NCBI RefSeq assembly: GCF_030700245.1
Contig: NZ_JAUYZI010000006.1
Location: forward strand, 1 to 64,000
Reading direction: 5' to 3'
Source of the DNA: Methylobacterium amylolyticum
GTDB taxonomy: Bacteria > Pseudomonadota > Alphaproteobacteria > Rhizobiales > Beijerinckiaceae
DNA: 64,000 nucleotides
In this document: positions 40,219-49,372 of the stretch, in pieces
Layout: each line of letters opens with the position of its first letter
Numbering within the stretch: the stretch's first letter is position 1
Program-made: the position numbers and the translations under genes
Notes under the pieces: model-generated
What the model saw: only the letters and a program-made list of their open reading frames with translations
Database searches by the model: none
Told to the model about the DNA's origin: nothing

Positions 40219-42258
40219 TCAGAACGGCGCGATGGCGAGGCGGCGCAGGACCCGCCGGTGCCGGCCGATGGTGCGCGCCGCGATCATCAGGTCGCTGACC
40301 GCGCGCGCGGCGGCGAGACGCACCGCCCGGCCCTGCCCCGACGCGGCGGCGACGAGGTCGCCGGCCGCCCGCTCCAGCCCCCGGTCGTCGCCGGTCGCGA
40401 GCGCCGCGCGGGCCCCCGGGATCGGGCCCCGCATCGCCTCGGTGCTCCAGAGCCGGCGCAGCTCGGCGTGGCCCCGCGCCGCGGCCGCCTCCAGCCGGGC
40501 CAGCGCCAGGGCGTGCGACAGGCTCAGCCGCCGGACCACGCCGCTGCCGGAGCTGTAGCCCGCGAACTGGAACAGGCGGTCGGCGTTCAGGCTGGTGCGC
40601 GTCGTGGCATCGCCGCCCTCGCCGATCAGCGCGTCGGCGAGGCTGCGGCGGGCGGAGCCGAGGGCGAAGGCGCGCTGCTGCCCCGGCGTGACCGGCAGGA
40701 TGATCCGCACGAGGACCGAGAGAATGATCGCCGAGGCCACCACGAGGAATGCGTTCAGGAGAAAGGCCTGGGCGTCGTAGGTCTGCGGGTTGGACGGTCC
40801 GAGCAGGACCGGGAAGAACACGATCACGATGAAGCCGATGCCGAAAGTCTTCGGGTTGAGCGACAGGAAGCAGCCGAAGAAGATCACCGGCGCCATCACC
40901 ATCGCCAGGATCGGGAAACCCTGGACGCCGGTGAGAAACACGAACCGGGCGATCCCGGCGCAGGTGGCGGCGATGCACATCCCGATCAGCACGCCGTTGG
41001 CGAACTTCTTCGGATCGGGTGCCACCGAGGACAGCGTTGCGGTGGCCGCGACCTGGACCAGGGCGAAGGAGGCCTGCGGCAGGCCGAGCGCCACGAACAG
41101 CGCGGCGGTCACTCCGAAGCCGATCGCCACCCGCAGCGCTCCGCGGAAGGCGACGGGAAAATCCCGGTGGGTCGGCAGGCGGGCGTCGCGCAGGGGCCGG
41201 TGCCCGTCGGCCAGCGCGCGCAACCCGTCCTGCGCGAAGGTCGCGGCGCAGACGACGTCGAGGGCGCGCTGGAGCGCGACCACCTCGTCGGCGGGACGGC
41301 GGTCCCGGACCGCCGCGTCGACGAGGTCGCGCAGCCGTGCGTCGTGCCGGTCGAGATTCTCGTCCTCCGGCGCCTCGGCGACGCGGCGGCAGATCGCCAG
41401 CGCCTCGTCCACCGCCGGGCTCGGGCGGCGCAGGTGGGACGCGGCCGCGGCGGCGGTGCGGACCGCGGCGGCCATCGCGTAGAGGGCGGCGATGCAACTG
41501 CGCGCGCCCGCCGCCCGGTTGGCGCCGTCGTCGAGTTCCCCCGCCACGGCGCTCGCGTCCGCCCGCATCGGCGCGATGCTGCGCAGGAGCGCGGCGAGGC
41601 GCGCCGCTCCGAGATCGCCGCGCGCCAGCGTCTCCCGGGCGTAGGCGCGCGTCGCCTCCCAGGCGTCCGTCATCTGCGGCAGCAGCGCCCGCCACGTGCT
41701 CGGCGAGGCGAGCGCGTCGTTGATGAAGGTGATGGCGATGATGCCGAGCACGATCACCGCGACGCGCGACACGGCGGCGTCGAACACGCCCTGCGGGGCG
41801 TCGATCTGCGACAGCGCGATGATCGCCACGGTGTAGCCCGACAGCATGGCCCCGTAGGCGCGGGTGTCCTGCAGGTACTGGGCGACGAACACGCACAGGC
41901 CGAGCCACAGGGTGAAGCTGACGAGCAGCAGCACCCGGTCCTGCCCGAACAGGGCCACCAGCACGATCGCCACCGCGGCGCCGATGATCGTGCCGAGGAA
42001 GCGGTACAGCGCTTTCGACAGGGCCTGCCCGCGCTTGGGCTGGGCGAGGATGGCGACGCAGACGGCCGCCGAGGAGGCGCTGTCGAGCTGGAGCCAGAAG
42101 GCGGCGGCGAGCGCCAGCATCATGGCCGTCCAGATGCGCAGGGCGAACGCCCAGGCCGGAAGCTTCGGCACCCAGGTGTCGAGGCGGTCGATCAGGCGAT
42201 CGACCCGCGAGGCCGCCGCACCCGCCTCAGCCAAGGCGGGCCGTCCCGTCCGCCCCAC
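40219..42258 (-). CDS. aaeB: FUSC/AaeB-family efflux permease
   Basis: 679 residues. Two blocks of about five to six membrane helices (about 35-190 and 365-510) flank cytoplasmic helical domains, the FUSC architecture of AaeB and fusaric-acid resistance pumps. The repeated GTIIGAAVAIVLVALFG and IGFGVTAALFVALGLPQASFALVQVAATAT blocks are visible. It exports aromatic carboxylic acids or similar with the HlyD partner. GTG at 42258 is the best start. First gene of the three-gene operon. Confidence 0.85.
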   Translation of the reverse strand: MGRTGRPALAEAGAAASRVDRLIDRLDTWVPKLPAWAFALRIWTAMMLALAAAFWLQLDSASSAAVCVAILAQPKRGQALSKALYRFLGTIIGAAVAIVLVALFGQDRVLLLVSFTLWLGLCVFVAQYLQDTRAYGAMLSGYTVAIIALSQIDAPQGVFDAAVSRVAVIVLGIIAITFINDALASPSTWRALLPQMTDAWEATRAYARETLARGDLGAARLAALLRSIAPMRADASAVAGELDDGANRAAGARSCIAALYAMAAAVRTAAAAASHLRRPSPAVDEALAICRRVAEAPEDENLDRHDARLRDLVDAAVRDRRPADEVVALQRALDVVCAATFAQDGLRALADGHRPLRDARLPTHRDFPVAFRGALRVAIGFGVTAALFVALGLPQASFALVQVAATATLSSVAPDPKKFANGVLIGMCIAATCAGIARFVFLTGVQGFPILAMVMAPVIFFGCFLSLNPKTFGIGFIVIVFFPVLLGPSNPQTYDAQAFLLNAFLVVASAIILSVLVRIILPVTPGQQRAFALGSARRSLADALIGEGGDATTRTSLNADRLFQFAGYSSGSGVVRRLSLSHALALARLEAAAARGHAELRRLWSTEAMRGPIPGARAALATGDDRGLERAAGDLVAAASGQGRAVRLAAARAVSDLMIAARTIGRHRRVLRRLAIAPF

Positions 42259-42342
42259 GCGCCCGCCGCATCATCTCGCCTCGCACGTCGCAGGGGGTCG
42301 CCCGGCACTGCCAACGCTCGGCCGCCGGGGCGGTTCGCGCGC

Positions 42343-42654
42343 TCAGGCCTTGTCGCTGCCCTTGAGGCGCTTGTTGCACTTGCTCCAGAACTGCGGCCAC
42401 TTCGGCCCCTGCGCGGTCTTCTGCGCGTCGGTGAGCCCGCGCCACTCGGCGCCGCACTTCTTCTGCCGGTCTCGCGCCGCCGCCTGCCCGGGGCTCGGCT
42501 CCCTGGCCGTGTCCTTGCCGGTTTCCTTGGCGGCCGGTGCCGGAGAGGCGGGCGCCGCGGCGGCCGGCGCCTTCGGCGTCTCCCGGGCGAGTGCGGGCTG
42601 CGCGAGGGCCAGCGGCGCGCACAGGGCCGCGATCCTGGCGAGACGGTCGATCAT
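42343..42654 (-). CDS. small secreted protein, PsiF-like tail
   Basis: 103 residues. Signal peptide about 1-23 (ending ALA), an Ala/Pro linker, then a cysteine-bearing helical region (RDRQKKCGAEWRGLTDAQKTAQGPKWPQFWSKCNKRLKG) of the sort found in many small Rhizobiales periplasmic proteins. Function unknown. ATG at 42652-42654. It is upstream of the FUSC operon on the same strand, 84 bases away. Confidence 0.65.
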   Translation of the reverse strand: MIDRLARIAALCAPLALAQPALARETPKAPAAAAPASPAPAAKETGKDTAREPSPGQAAARDRQKKCGAEWRGLTDAQKTAQGPKWPQFWSKCNKRLKGSDKA

Positions 42655-42885
42655 CCGGGCATCCTCACGTGGTCGCCGCTCGGGCGGGCGGTCATCACAG
42701 CCGGCCCGGCGGCCCCGGACAAGGGGCGCCCGGGCACCGTCGACAAGCGGGCCGCCATGCTCTCGCAATCGTGAGTGCCATGTCCCGGCGCGCTTGAGGC
42801 GGCCCGGGAAATCGTCTTCACTGGCGCGGTCGTCCGAGGGCCGCCGGCGCCGGACCGTCGAGGAACCGTCGAGGAGCAGCAGGAT

Positions 42886-43521
42886 ATGGCAGCGGTGACG
42901 GGCGCCCCGATCGACGTCCACACCTGGAGCACGCCCAACGGCTGGAAGATCCCGATCATGCTGGAGGAGTGCGGGCTGCCCTACCGGGTGGTGCCGGTCA
43001 ACATCGGCAAGAACGAGCAGTTCGCCCCCGACTTCCTGGCGATCTCGCCCAACAACAAGATCCCGGCGATCGTCGATCCCGACGGACCCGGCGGCCAGCC
43101 GATCGCGGTGTTCGAGTCGGGGGCGATTCTCCAGTATCTCGGTCGCAAGACCGGGCTGCTCTACCCGGCGGACGAGCGGGCGCGGGTCGAGGTCGACGCG
43201 TGGCTGTTCTGGCAGGTCGGCGGATTCGGGCCGATGCTCGGCCAGACCCACCACTTCACGATCTACGCGAAGGAGAAGGTGCCCTACGCCATCGACCGCT
43301 TCACGAGCGAGGCCAAGCGCCTCTACGGGGTGCTGGAGCGGCGGCTGGAGGGGCGCGAGTACATCGCCGGCGACTACTCCGTCGCCGACATCGCGACGCT
43401 GACCTGGGCCAAGCTCAACTACAAGCAGGGGGTGGACATCGCCGCCCTGCCCAACGTGAAGCGCTGGCTGGACACGGTGCTGGCGAGACCCGCGGTGCAG
43501 CGGGGCCTCGCCGCGATCTGA
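42886..43521 (+). CDS. glutathione S-transferase, YfcG/Ure2-like
   Basis: 211 residues. N-terminal thioredoxin-like domain with IDVHTWSTPNGWKIPIMLEECGLPY and the cis-Pro/ES motif (NNKIPAIVDPD, VFESGAILQYLG), then a helical domain ending in a VADIATLTWAK motif. The TPNGxK start is that of the Nu-class GSTs (YfcG), which act mainly as glutathione-dependent disulfide reductases. The ATG at 42886 is favoured; 110 upstream in-frame residues are Gly/Arg-rich and unlikely. Divergent from the secreted-protein gene. Confidence 0.87.
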   Translation: MAAVTGAPIDVHTWSTPNGWKIPIMLEECGLPYRVVPVNIGKNEQFAPDFLAISPNNKIPAIVDPDGPGGQPIAVFESGAILQYLGRKTGLLYPADERARVEVDAWLFWQVGGFGPMLGQTHHFTIYAKEKVPYAIDRFTSEAKRLYGVLERRLEGREYIAGDYSVADIATLTWAKLNYKQGVDIAALPNVKRWLDTVLARPAVQRGLAAI

Positions 43522-43527
43522 CCCGGG

Positions 43528-43992
43528 TCAGTGCTTGTTGGCCGCCTGCTGGTTCACATCCGGCACCTTGGTCCAGGTCTGCGAGCCGCACAGGATCTTG
43601 AGCAAGCAGCCGGACACGGCGAGTTCGGACTCGTTCTCGCGCGCCACGCTCACCGCGTAGGTCTTGCCCTCCTCGATGTTGTAGATCTCGCCGGAGAACT
43701 TGTCGTCGTCGGGCTTCAGCCCGTCGATGAGCTGGAGGCCGAGCACCGGGCGGGCCCGCTTCTTCGGGTCGGGGTTCTTGGTGTCGGTGCGCGGCGCGCC
43801 GCCGTCGGTGGTCGGGACCTTGAGCCAGACCACCTTGCCGCAGACGAGCCGCTGGGACGGGCCGCAGCGGTCGATCCGGATCTTGGCGCGGCCGTCGCCG
43901 GTGAGCCACGTGCCGGACGGGTCCTTCGGCGCGTCGGCCGAGGCGGCCGAGAGGCCGGCGAGCAGCAGGGCGGAGCTGAGGGCGAGGCGCAT
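43528..43992 (-). CDS. secreted DUF2147 protein
   Basis: 154 residues. Signal peptide about 1-20 (ending SADA), then the DUF2147 fold: [20 protein letters not shown] near the start, [15 protein letters not shown] and [28 protein letters not shown] in the middle, [10 protein letters not shown] near the end. Several cysteines could pair. Function unknown; periplasmic. It ends 6 bases from the convergent GST gene. Confidence 0.82.
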   Translation of the reverse strand: MRLALSSALLLAGLSAASADAPKDPSGTWLTGDGRAKIRIDRCGPSQRLVCGKVVWLKVPTTDGGAPRTDTKNPDPKKRARPVLGLQLIDGLKPDDDKFSGEIYNIEEGKTYAVSVARENESELAVSGCLLKILCGSQTWTKVPDVNQQAANKH

Positions 43993-44129
43993 GGTCGTCT
44001 CCGGTTGGGGCGCCGTCTCCGGCGCCGGGCGGCGGGTTGCGGCGATTGAGCCGATGCAATCGGGCGATTTTTCGGCCGTGTTGCGGCCGCGCCACGGCCG
44101 AGCTTGCGCCGGGCCCTCCGCGCCGCGGG

Positions 44130-44158
44130 TTGAGGCGGGGAGGGGGGCCGTCTATAAG
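44130..44158 (+). promoter_or_regulatory. ndk promoter
   Basis: TTGAGG at 44130-44135, a 17-base spacer, TATAAG at 44153-44158. This is the strongest sigma-70-like promoter in the window. The transcript would have a leader of about 85 bases before the ndk ATG. The rest of the 257-base gap (43993-44249) shows nothing else. Confidence 0.65.
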
Positions 44159-44249
44159 CCGGCCGCCGCAGCGCAATGCGCCGCACGCGACCGCGCTCCC
44201 GCGCGCCTCGCAACGCGCACCCCTCACCCTTCAACAGACCGGACCGACC

Positions 44250-44672
44250 ATGGCCAGCGAGCGCACCTTCTCGATCCTCAAGCCCGACGCCACCCGGCGC
44301 AACCTCACCGGCGCCGTCAACGCGGTGATCGAGGAGGCCGGCCTGCGCATCGTCGGCCAGCGCCGGATCCGCATGACCCGGGCGCAGGCGGAGACGTTCT
44401 ACGAAGTCCACAAGGAGCGGCCGTTCTACGGCGAGCTCGTGGAGTTCATGACCTCGGGTCCCGTCGTCGTGCAGGTGCTGGAGGGCGAGAACGCCGTGGC
44501 CAAGTACCGCGAGGTGATGGGCGCCACCAACCCGGCCCAGGCCGCCGAGGGCACGATCCGCAAGAAGTTCGCCGAGTCGGTCGGCGAGAACACCGTCCAC
44601 GGCTCGGACAGCCCGGAGAACGCCAAGGCCGAGATCGCCCAGTTCTTCCAAGATTCCGACATCGCCGCCTGA
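44250..44672 (+). CDS. ndk: nucleoside diphosphate kinase
   Basis: 140 residues. It balances nucleoside triphosphates by transferring phosphate through H117 ([12 protein letters not shown]). The N-terminal [16 protein letters not shown] and [18 protein letters not shown] are typical. ATG at 44250; its own promoter lies upstream and a GC-rich hairpin downstream. Confidence 0.97.
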   Translation: MASERTFSILKPDATRRNLTGAVNAVIEEAGLRIVGQRRIRMTRAQAETFYEVHKERPFYGELVEFMTSGPVVVQVLEGENAVAKYREVMGATNPAQAAEGTIRKKFAESVGENTVHGSDSPENAKAEIAQFFQDSDIAA

Positions 44673-44680
44673 TCCCGGGT

Positions 44681-44705
44681 GGCCGGCCGGGCACACCGGC
44701 CGGCC
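44681..44705 (+). terminator. hairpin after ndk
   Basis: A perfect 10-bp stem, GGCCGGCCGG (44681-44690) with CCGGCCGGCC (44696-44705), and a 5-base loop, 9 bases after the ndk stop. Only GTCTCCTT follows, so it is a probable rather than certain terminator. Confidence 0.55.
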
Positions 44706-44757
44706 GTCTCCTTGGAGCCGTTCCCGGTCGCGCTGCAATCGTGCACGGCTGTAAGTC

Positions 44758-44816
44758 TTTGTTTCGACGCGCTCTCTTTCGCCGAACCGGCATCCACTTC
44801 GGCGGAGAGCGCTCTA
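44758..44816. repeat. 51/59-bp dispersed palindromic repeat, copy 2
   Basis: The 59 bases align without gaps with 14530-14588, and the 51-base core (44766-44816) with 24725-24775. The stem GCGCTCTC...TCGCCGA pairs with TCGGCGGAGAGCGC. It lies between ndk and the secreted-protein gene at 44924. Confidence 0.75.
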
Positions 44817-44923
44817 GGCAGCGACGCGATCGATCGCGGGTGTGTCCGCCCCGTCATTGACGGGATGCGGGGTGCGGGAGTCCAACGGCCGAGCTTGTTT
44901 CCCAGACCCCGGACCGCACCCCG

Positions 44924-45289
44924 ATGACGACCCGCCGCCTGCCCCTGCTGATCGCGACCGGCCTGCTCGCGCTCGGCGCCACCGCCGCCCTCGCCGGGGG
45001 CTCCTCGGCCCCGTTCGAGCAGTACCAGCCCGACCCGGCGCTCAAGACGGCCTCGAAGACCAACCTCGAAGGCCGCGTGCGCCACGCCTGCGCCGTGGTC
45101 CAGGCGCGCATGACCAACGCGCCCGAGGCCTCCCTGGAGCGCCCCTGCGGCTGCTACGCCCGCCAGACCCTGCGCAGCCTCGACGAATCCGAGATCGAGG
45201 CCTACCGCACCACCGGCTACTTCAACGATTCCGCCCGGGCCAAGGCGCTGTCGGCGCTGGATAGCTGCAAGCTCCAGCGGCCGGTTTGA
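44924..45289 (+). CDS. hypothetical secreted protein
   Basis: 121 residues with a signal peptide (about 1-24, LLALGATAALA). The mature protein has four cysteines (HACAVV, RPCGCYARQ, DSCKLQ) and a helical LRSLDESEIEAYRTTGYFND segment. No family recognised. It lies downstream of a 51-bp repeat and is convergent with purN. Confidence 0.6.
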   Translation: MTTRRLPLLIATGLLALGATAALAGGSSAPFEQYQPDPALKTASKTNLEGRVRHACAVVQARMTNAPEASLERPCGCYARQTLRSLDESEIEAYRTTGYFNDSARAKALSALDSCKLQRPV

Positions 45290-45325
45290 GGAATCCCGGG
45301 GCGCTGCCCCGGACCCCGCCCCCCG

Positions 45326-45979
45326 TTACAGGCTCAGGAGTGCGCCGTCCGGCGGCGCGCCGGCGATGACGACGCGGCCGCCGTCCAGGCGGGCGCGGCC
45401 GCCCGCCACCAGGGCCAAAGCTGCCGGATAGAGGCGGTGCTCCTGCACGATGATCCGCGCCGCGAGGCTGTCCGGATCGTCGCCCTCGTGCACCGGCACC
45501 GCGGCCTGGGCCACGATCGGCCCGGAATCGAGTTCCGGCACCACGAAGTGCACCGTGCAGCCGTGCAGCCGCACCCCGGCGGCCAGCGCCTGCGCGTGGG
45601 TGTGCGTGCCCTTGAACAGCGGCAGCAGCGAGGGGTGGATGTTGATCATCCGCCCCGCCCACGCCTCGACGAAGCCGGGGGTCAGGATCCGCATGAAGCC
45701 CGCGAGGCAGACGAGGTCGATCCCGGCCTCGCGCAACGCGGCATCGAGCGCCGCGTCGAACGCCGCCCGGTCCGGATAGCGGCGGTGGTCGATCGCCCGG
45801 GCCGGGATCCCGGCCTCGGCCGCGCGGGCGAGGCCCGCCGCGTCGGGTCGGTTGGACAGGACCAGGGCGATCTCGGCCGGGTAGGCCGGATCCCGCGCCG
45901 CAGCGATCAGCGAGGTCATGTTCGAGCCGCGCCCCGAGATCAGGATCGCGACGCGGGCCTTGGTGCGGGGTGCCGTCAA
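45326..45979 (-). CDS. purN: phosphoribosylglycinamide formyltransferase
   Basis: 217 residues. It transfers formyl from N10-formyltetrahydrofolate to GAR in purine synthesis. [16 protein letters not shown] binds the ribonucleotide, and [14 protein letters not shown] carries the catalytic Asn and His; the catalytic acid lies in ELDSGPIV. The start overlaps the purM stop (ATGA), so the two are coupled. Confidence 0.95.
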   Translation of the reverse strand: MTAPRTKARVAILISGRGSNMTSLIAAARDPAYPAEIALVLSNRPDAAGLARAAEAGIPARAIDHRRYPDRAAFDAALDAALREAGIDLVCLAGFMRILTPGFVEAWAGRMINIHPSLLPLFKGTHTHAQALAAGVRLHGCTVHFVVPELDSGPIVAQAAVPVHEGDDPDSLAARIIVQEHRLYPAALALVAGGRARLDGGRVVIAGAPPDGALLSL

Positions 45980-47043
45980 AGCGCGAGGCGCCCGGTGAAG
46001 GTCACGGGCTCCGGGCCCCGCGCGGTGATCCGCCCGAGGCGCACCGGCGCCTCGCCGGCCCGGGTCAGGGCCTCGTCCACGTCGTCCACCGCGTCGGCGG
46101 CGGCGATCACCACCATGCCGATGCCGCAGTTGAACGTGCGCAGCATCTCCGCCTCGGCGACGCCGCCCTCCCGCGCCAGCCAGCCGAACACCGGCGGCGG
46201 GCCGAGGTTGTCGAGGTCGATGGCGATGCCGACGTCGTCCGGCAGCACGCGGGGCAGGTTGTCGGGGAAGCCGCCGCCGGTGATGTGGGCGAGCGCCCGG
46301 ATGCCCTCGGTCGCCCCCAAAGCGGCGAGCAGCGGCTTCACGTAGATCCGCGTCGGTTCGAGCAGCGCCTCGCCGAGGCTGCGGCCGGGGGCGAACGGCG
46401 CCGGCGCGTCCCAGGGCAGCCCGGCCTTCGCCACGATCCGGCGCACCAGGGAGTAGCCGTTGGAGTGGACGCCCGAGGAGGGCAGGCCGAGCACCGCGTC
46501 GCCGGGCCGGATGCCGGGCCGCGGCAGCAGCGTGCCGCGCTCGGCCGCGCCCACCGCGAAGCCGGCGAGGTCGTAGTCCGCGCCGTCGTAGAGGCCGGGC
46601 ATCTCGGCGGTCTCGCCGCCGATCAGCGCGCAGCCCGCCTGCCGGCAGCCCTCAGCGATGCCGCGGACGATGTCGGCGCCGATGCCGGGCACCAGCTTGC
46701 CCGTGGCGTAGTAGTCGAGGAAGAACAGCGGCTCGGCGCCCTGGACCACGAGGTCGTTCACGCACATCGCCACGAGGTCGATGCCGATCGTGTCGTGCCG
46801 GCCGGTCTCGATGGCGATCTTGACTTTGGTGCCGACCCCGTCGTTGGCCGCCACCAGGATCGGGTCGATGAACCCCGCCGCCTTGAGGTCGAACAATCCG
46901 CCGAAGCCGCCGATCTCCGCGTCCGCCCCCGGTCGGCGGGTGGCGCGCACCAGCGGCTTGATCGCATCGACCAGCGCGTTGCCGGCGTCGATGTCGACGC
47001 CCGCCGCCGCGTAGGTCAGCCCCTTCTCAGTCCCGGCCGTCAT
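45976..47043 (-). CDS. purM: phosphoribosylformylglycinamidine cyclo-ligase
   Basis: 355 residues. It closes the imidazole ring to make [19 protein letters not shown] near the start, [15 protein letters not shown], the [23 protein letters not shown] core, [10 protein letters not shown] and [13 protein letters not shown] are PurM hallmarks. A CGCTCTAGAGCG palindrome lies upstream. First gene of purM-purN. Confidence 0.96.
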   Translation of the reverse strand: MTAGTEKGLTYAAAGVDIDAGNALVDAIKPLVRATRRPGADAEIGGFGGLFDLKAAGFIDPILVAANDGVGTKVKIAIETGRHDTIGIDLVAMCVNDLVVQGAEPLFFLDYYATGKLVPGIGADIVRGIAEGCRQAGCALIGGETAEMPGLYDGADYDLAGFAVGAAERGTLLPRPGIRPGDAVLGLPSSGVHSNGYSLVRRIVAKAGLPWDAPAPFAPGRSLGEALLEPTRIYVKPLLAALGATEGIRALAHITGGGFPDNLPRVLPDDVGIAIDLDNLGPPPVFGWLAREGGVAEAEMLRTFNCGIGMVVIAAADAVDDVDEALTRAGEAPVRLGRITARGPEPVTFTGRLAL

Positions 47044-47166
47044 GGAATGCGCCTTCCCGGTCCTCGTCGGGCCCCGCTCTAGAGCGCCCGCCCGCGGAGG
47101 GGAAGCCGGTTCGCCGCAAGCGGTCTGCCCGCCGCCCCGAGATCGGGGGCAACCGGAGGGACGCGG

Positions 47167-47484
47167 TCAGTGGGCCAGCTTCAGCGTGATGACACCCCCG
47201 ACGATAAGCGCGACGCCGGCGAAGCGCGCGATCGACGACGGGTCGCCGTAGACGGCGATGCCGACCAGAAACGTGCCGGCCGCTCCGATACCCGTCCAGA
47301 TCGCGTAGGCGGTCCCGATCGGGATCTCGCGCTGGGCGAGCCAGAGCAGGAGGCCGCTGCCCGCCATGAAGGCGATCGCGACGGCGATCCCGCTCCATCG
47401 GCTGTTCGGCTCCTGGGCCATCTTCAGGCCGACCGGCCAGCCGATTTCCAGCAGGCCCGCGAGGATGAGGTAGATCCAGCTCAT
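47167..47484 (-). CDS. sugE: SMR-family guanidinium/quaternary-amine exporter, SugE/Gdx type
   Basis: 105 residues, four membrane helices. E13 is the conserved transport acid in AGLLEIGWPVGLK, and the W-PVGLK stretch resembles the SugE/Gdx branch, which exports guanidinium; the EmrE-type multidrug branch is less likely. It lies divergent from a TetR regulator with a palindrome between, so it is probably repressed by that regulator and induced by its ligand. Confidence 0.82.
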   Translation of the reverse strand: MSWIYLILAGLLEIGWPVGLKMAQEPNSRWSGIAVAIAFMAGSGLLLWLAQREIPIGTAYAIWTGIGAAGTFLVGIAVYGDPSSIARFAGVALIVGGVITLKLAH

Positions 47485-47485
47485 G

Positions 47486-47508
47486 ATACGATTTACATAC
47501 GATCGTAT
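47486..47508. promoter_or_regulatory. palindromic operator between sugE and tetR
   Basis: A 12-base perfect palindrome ATACGATCGTAT at 47497-47508, with a second half-site GATACGAT at 47486-47493 next to the sugE start. The 48-base gap between divergent genes is AT-rich for this genome and is the natural operator for the TetR protein. Confidence 0.6.
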
Positions 47509-47532
47509 TACAACGTTGGCAAGGGTGCGCGC

Positions 47533-48093
47533 ATGGGAAGGCCCCGCAGCGTCGATCGCGAACACCTGCTCGACACGGCCGAGACGCTCGTCTCGGCGTC
47601 GGGGGCCGCGGGCCTGTCGTTCGGCGGCATAGCGGCCGCGGCCGGCGTGCCGAAGGCCAGCGTCCAGTCTGCGTTCGGGACCAAGGAGGCGCTGATCGAG
47701 GCCATGCTGGAGCGGTGGATCGGGCGGGAGCAGGAGCGCTTCGCCCGCGCCGCCGGCCCGGACCCCGACCCCCGCGCGCGGATCCAGGCCCATCTCCGGA
47801 CGCTCTGCGAGGAGCCGGCCGACGAGAGCAGCCGCGTCGCGACCCTGCTCGCGGCCATGGCCGGGTCCGGGGAGCAGATCGCCAGTGCCGCCCGCTGGTA
47901 CGCGGCGCGCGTCGGCGACCTCTCCGCGCGGACCCCGGAGGCGCGGCGGCTGCGCATCGCCTTCCTCGCCGCCGAGGGCGCGTACTACATCCGCCACCTC
48001 GTCGGCTTCGACCTCAGCGACGCGGTGTGGCGAGAGATCTTCGCGGACCTCGAACGCATGGCCGACGATCCCGGGATCGACCGGCCCGCCTGA
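47533..48093 (+). CDS. TetR-family regulator
   Basis: 186 residues. The N-terminal helix-turn-helix (LLDTAETLVSASGAAGLSFGGIAAAAGVPKASVQSAFGTKEALIEAML) is followed by an alpha-helical ligand-binding domain with ALLAAMAGSGEQIASAARWYA. It likely represses the divergent sugE gene by binding the 47497-47508 palindrome. Confidence 0.85.
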   Translation: MGRPRSVDREHLLDTAETLVSASGAAGLSFGGIAAAAGVPKASVQSAFGTKEALIEAMLERWIGREQERFARAAGPDPDPRARIQAHLRTLCEEPADESSRVATLLAAMAGSGEQIASAARWYAARVGDLSARTPEARRLRIAFLAAEGAYYIRHLVGFDLSDAVWREIFADLERMADDPGIDRPA

Positions 48094-48241
48094 TGTCCGG
48101 GGCCGGAAAGGCGGCGACCCGGCGGCCGGCGATCCCCAGGGGGCGGCCCGACGATCGATCGCGATCCCGGGGGCGCGGCCTTGATCGGGCCGGCCCGGGC
48201 GCCCACTGTCCGCCCGGGAAAGTGTGACCAGGGGGGCGGCG

Positions 48242-49339
48242 GTGTTGCGCACGCGGGCCGTGATCGGATTGGGGGCGCTCGTCGCGTTCGGGATCCTCGT
48301 CTACCTCCTGCGCGAGGTGATACTGCCCTTCGTGGCCGGGATCACGCTGGCCTACCTGCTCGACCCGCTCGCCGACCGGCTTGAGCGCCTCGGCCTCGGC
48401 CGGCTCACGGCCAGCCTCCTGATCCTGGCGCTGTTCGTCGTCGCGCTGATCGTCTGCCTGCTGATCCTCGTCCCGCTGACCGCCAATCAGGTCGTGGCGC
48501 TGATCAACGCCCTGCCGGGGATGGTGTCGCGCCTCCAGGGCATCATCGCCGACCGGGCGGGGACGCTCCTGAACCGGATCGGGGGCGAGAACGTCATCGG
48601 CGAGTTGCAGAGTTCGGTCGGCACGCTGGCCACCCAGGGCGGGGCGTGGCTCCTCGCCTTCCTCAAGTCGCTCTGGTCGGGCAGCCAGGCGCTGATCTCG
48701 ATCGCCTCGCTGCTCGTCGTGACCCCGGTGGTGGCCTTCTACATCCTCGTCGACTGGGACCGGATGATCGCCGCCATCGATTCCTGGGTGCCGCCGCGCC
48801 ACCGCGCCACCGTGCGCGACCTCGCCCGGCAGATCGACACCGCGATCACCGGCTTCATCCGCGGCCAGACGCTGGTCTGCCTGATCCTCGGCAGCTTCTA
48901 CGCGGTCGGCCTCTGGCTGGTCGGGCTGAACTTCGGCGTGCTGATCGGTCTGATCGCCGGCTTCCTCACCTTCATTCCCTACGTCGGCACGCTCACCGGC
49001 TTCATGCTCTCGGTGGGCGTCGCCCTGGTGCAGTATTGGCCGAACTCGGACTGGCTGCATCTCGGGCTGACGGTCGGCGTGTTCCTCGTCGGCCAGTTCA
49101 TGGAGGGCAACGTCATCAGCCCCAAGCTCGTGGGGGACTCGACCGGCCTGCACCCGGTCTGGCTGATGTTCGCGCTGCTGGCCTTCGGCGCCCTGTTCGG
49201 CTTCCTCGGGCTCCTGCTCGCGGTGCCGATCGCCGCCTCGATCGGCGTGCTCGTGCGGTTCGGCCTGACCCGCTACCTCCAGAGCCGGCTCTATCACGCC
49301 GAGCAGCCGGTGCTGATCGACGTGAGCGGCAAGCCTTGA
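48242..49339 (+). CDS. AI-2E family (PerM/TqsA-like) permease
   Basis: 365 residues with seven to eight membrane helices. The family signature is seen in the C-terminal half: FIRGQTLVCLILGSFYAVGLWLVGLNFGVLIGLIAGFLTFIPYVGTLTG and VGQFMEGNVISPKLVGDSTGLHPVWLMFALLAFGALFGFLGLLLAVP. Substrates in the family include AI-2 and, for PerM-type, unknown. GTG at 48242 follows AGGGGGGC; GTG at 48224 is possible. It precedes hdaA, a common alphaproteobacterial order. Confidence 0.82.
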   Translation: MLRTRAVIGLGALVAFGILVYLLREVILPFVAGITLAYLLDPLADRLERLGLGRLTASLLILALFVVALIVCLLILVPLTANQVVALINALPGMVSRLQGIIADRAGTLLNRIGGENVIGELQSSVGTLATQGGAWLLAFLKSLWSGSQALISIASLLVVTPVVAFYILVDWDRMIAAIDSWVPPRHRATVRDLARQIDTAITGFIRGQTLVCLILGSFYAVGLWLVGLNFGVLIGLIAGFLTFIPYVGTLTGFMLSVGVALVQYWPNSDWLHLGLTVGVFLVGQFMEGNVISPKLVGDSTGLHPVWLMFALLAFGALFGFLGLLLAVPIAASIGVLVRFGLTRYLQSRLYHAEQPVLIDVSGKP

Positions 49340-49372
49340 CCTGAGGCGGACGAGGCTCAACCTCTGCCCCGC

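Noticed and set aside
47075..47086. CGCTCTAGAGCG palindrome upstream of purM
   Set aside because: It shares the GCTCTAG end of the 51-bp repeats but has no alignment beyond 12 bases, so not counted as a fourth copy.
48094..48241. Several short GC-rich inverted repeats before the AI-2E permease gene
   Set aside because: Stems are short and GC-driven, with no T-tract or clear symmetry beyond chance in this composition.
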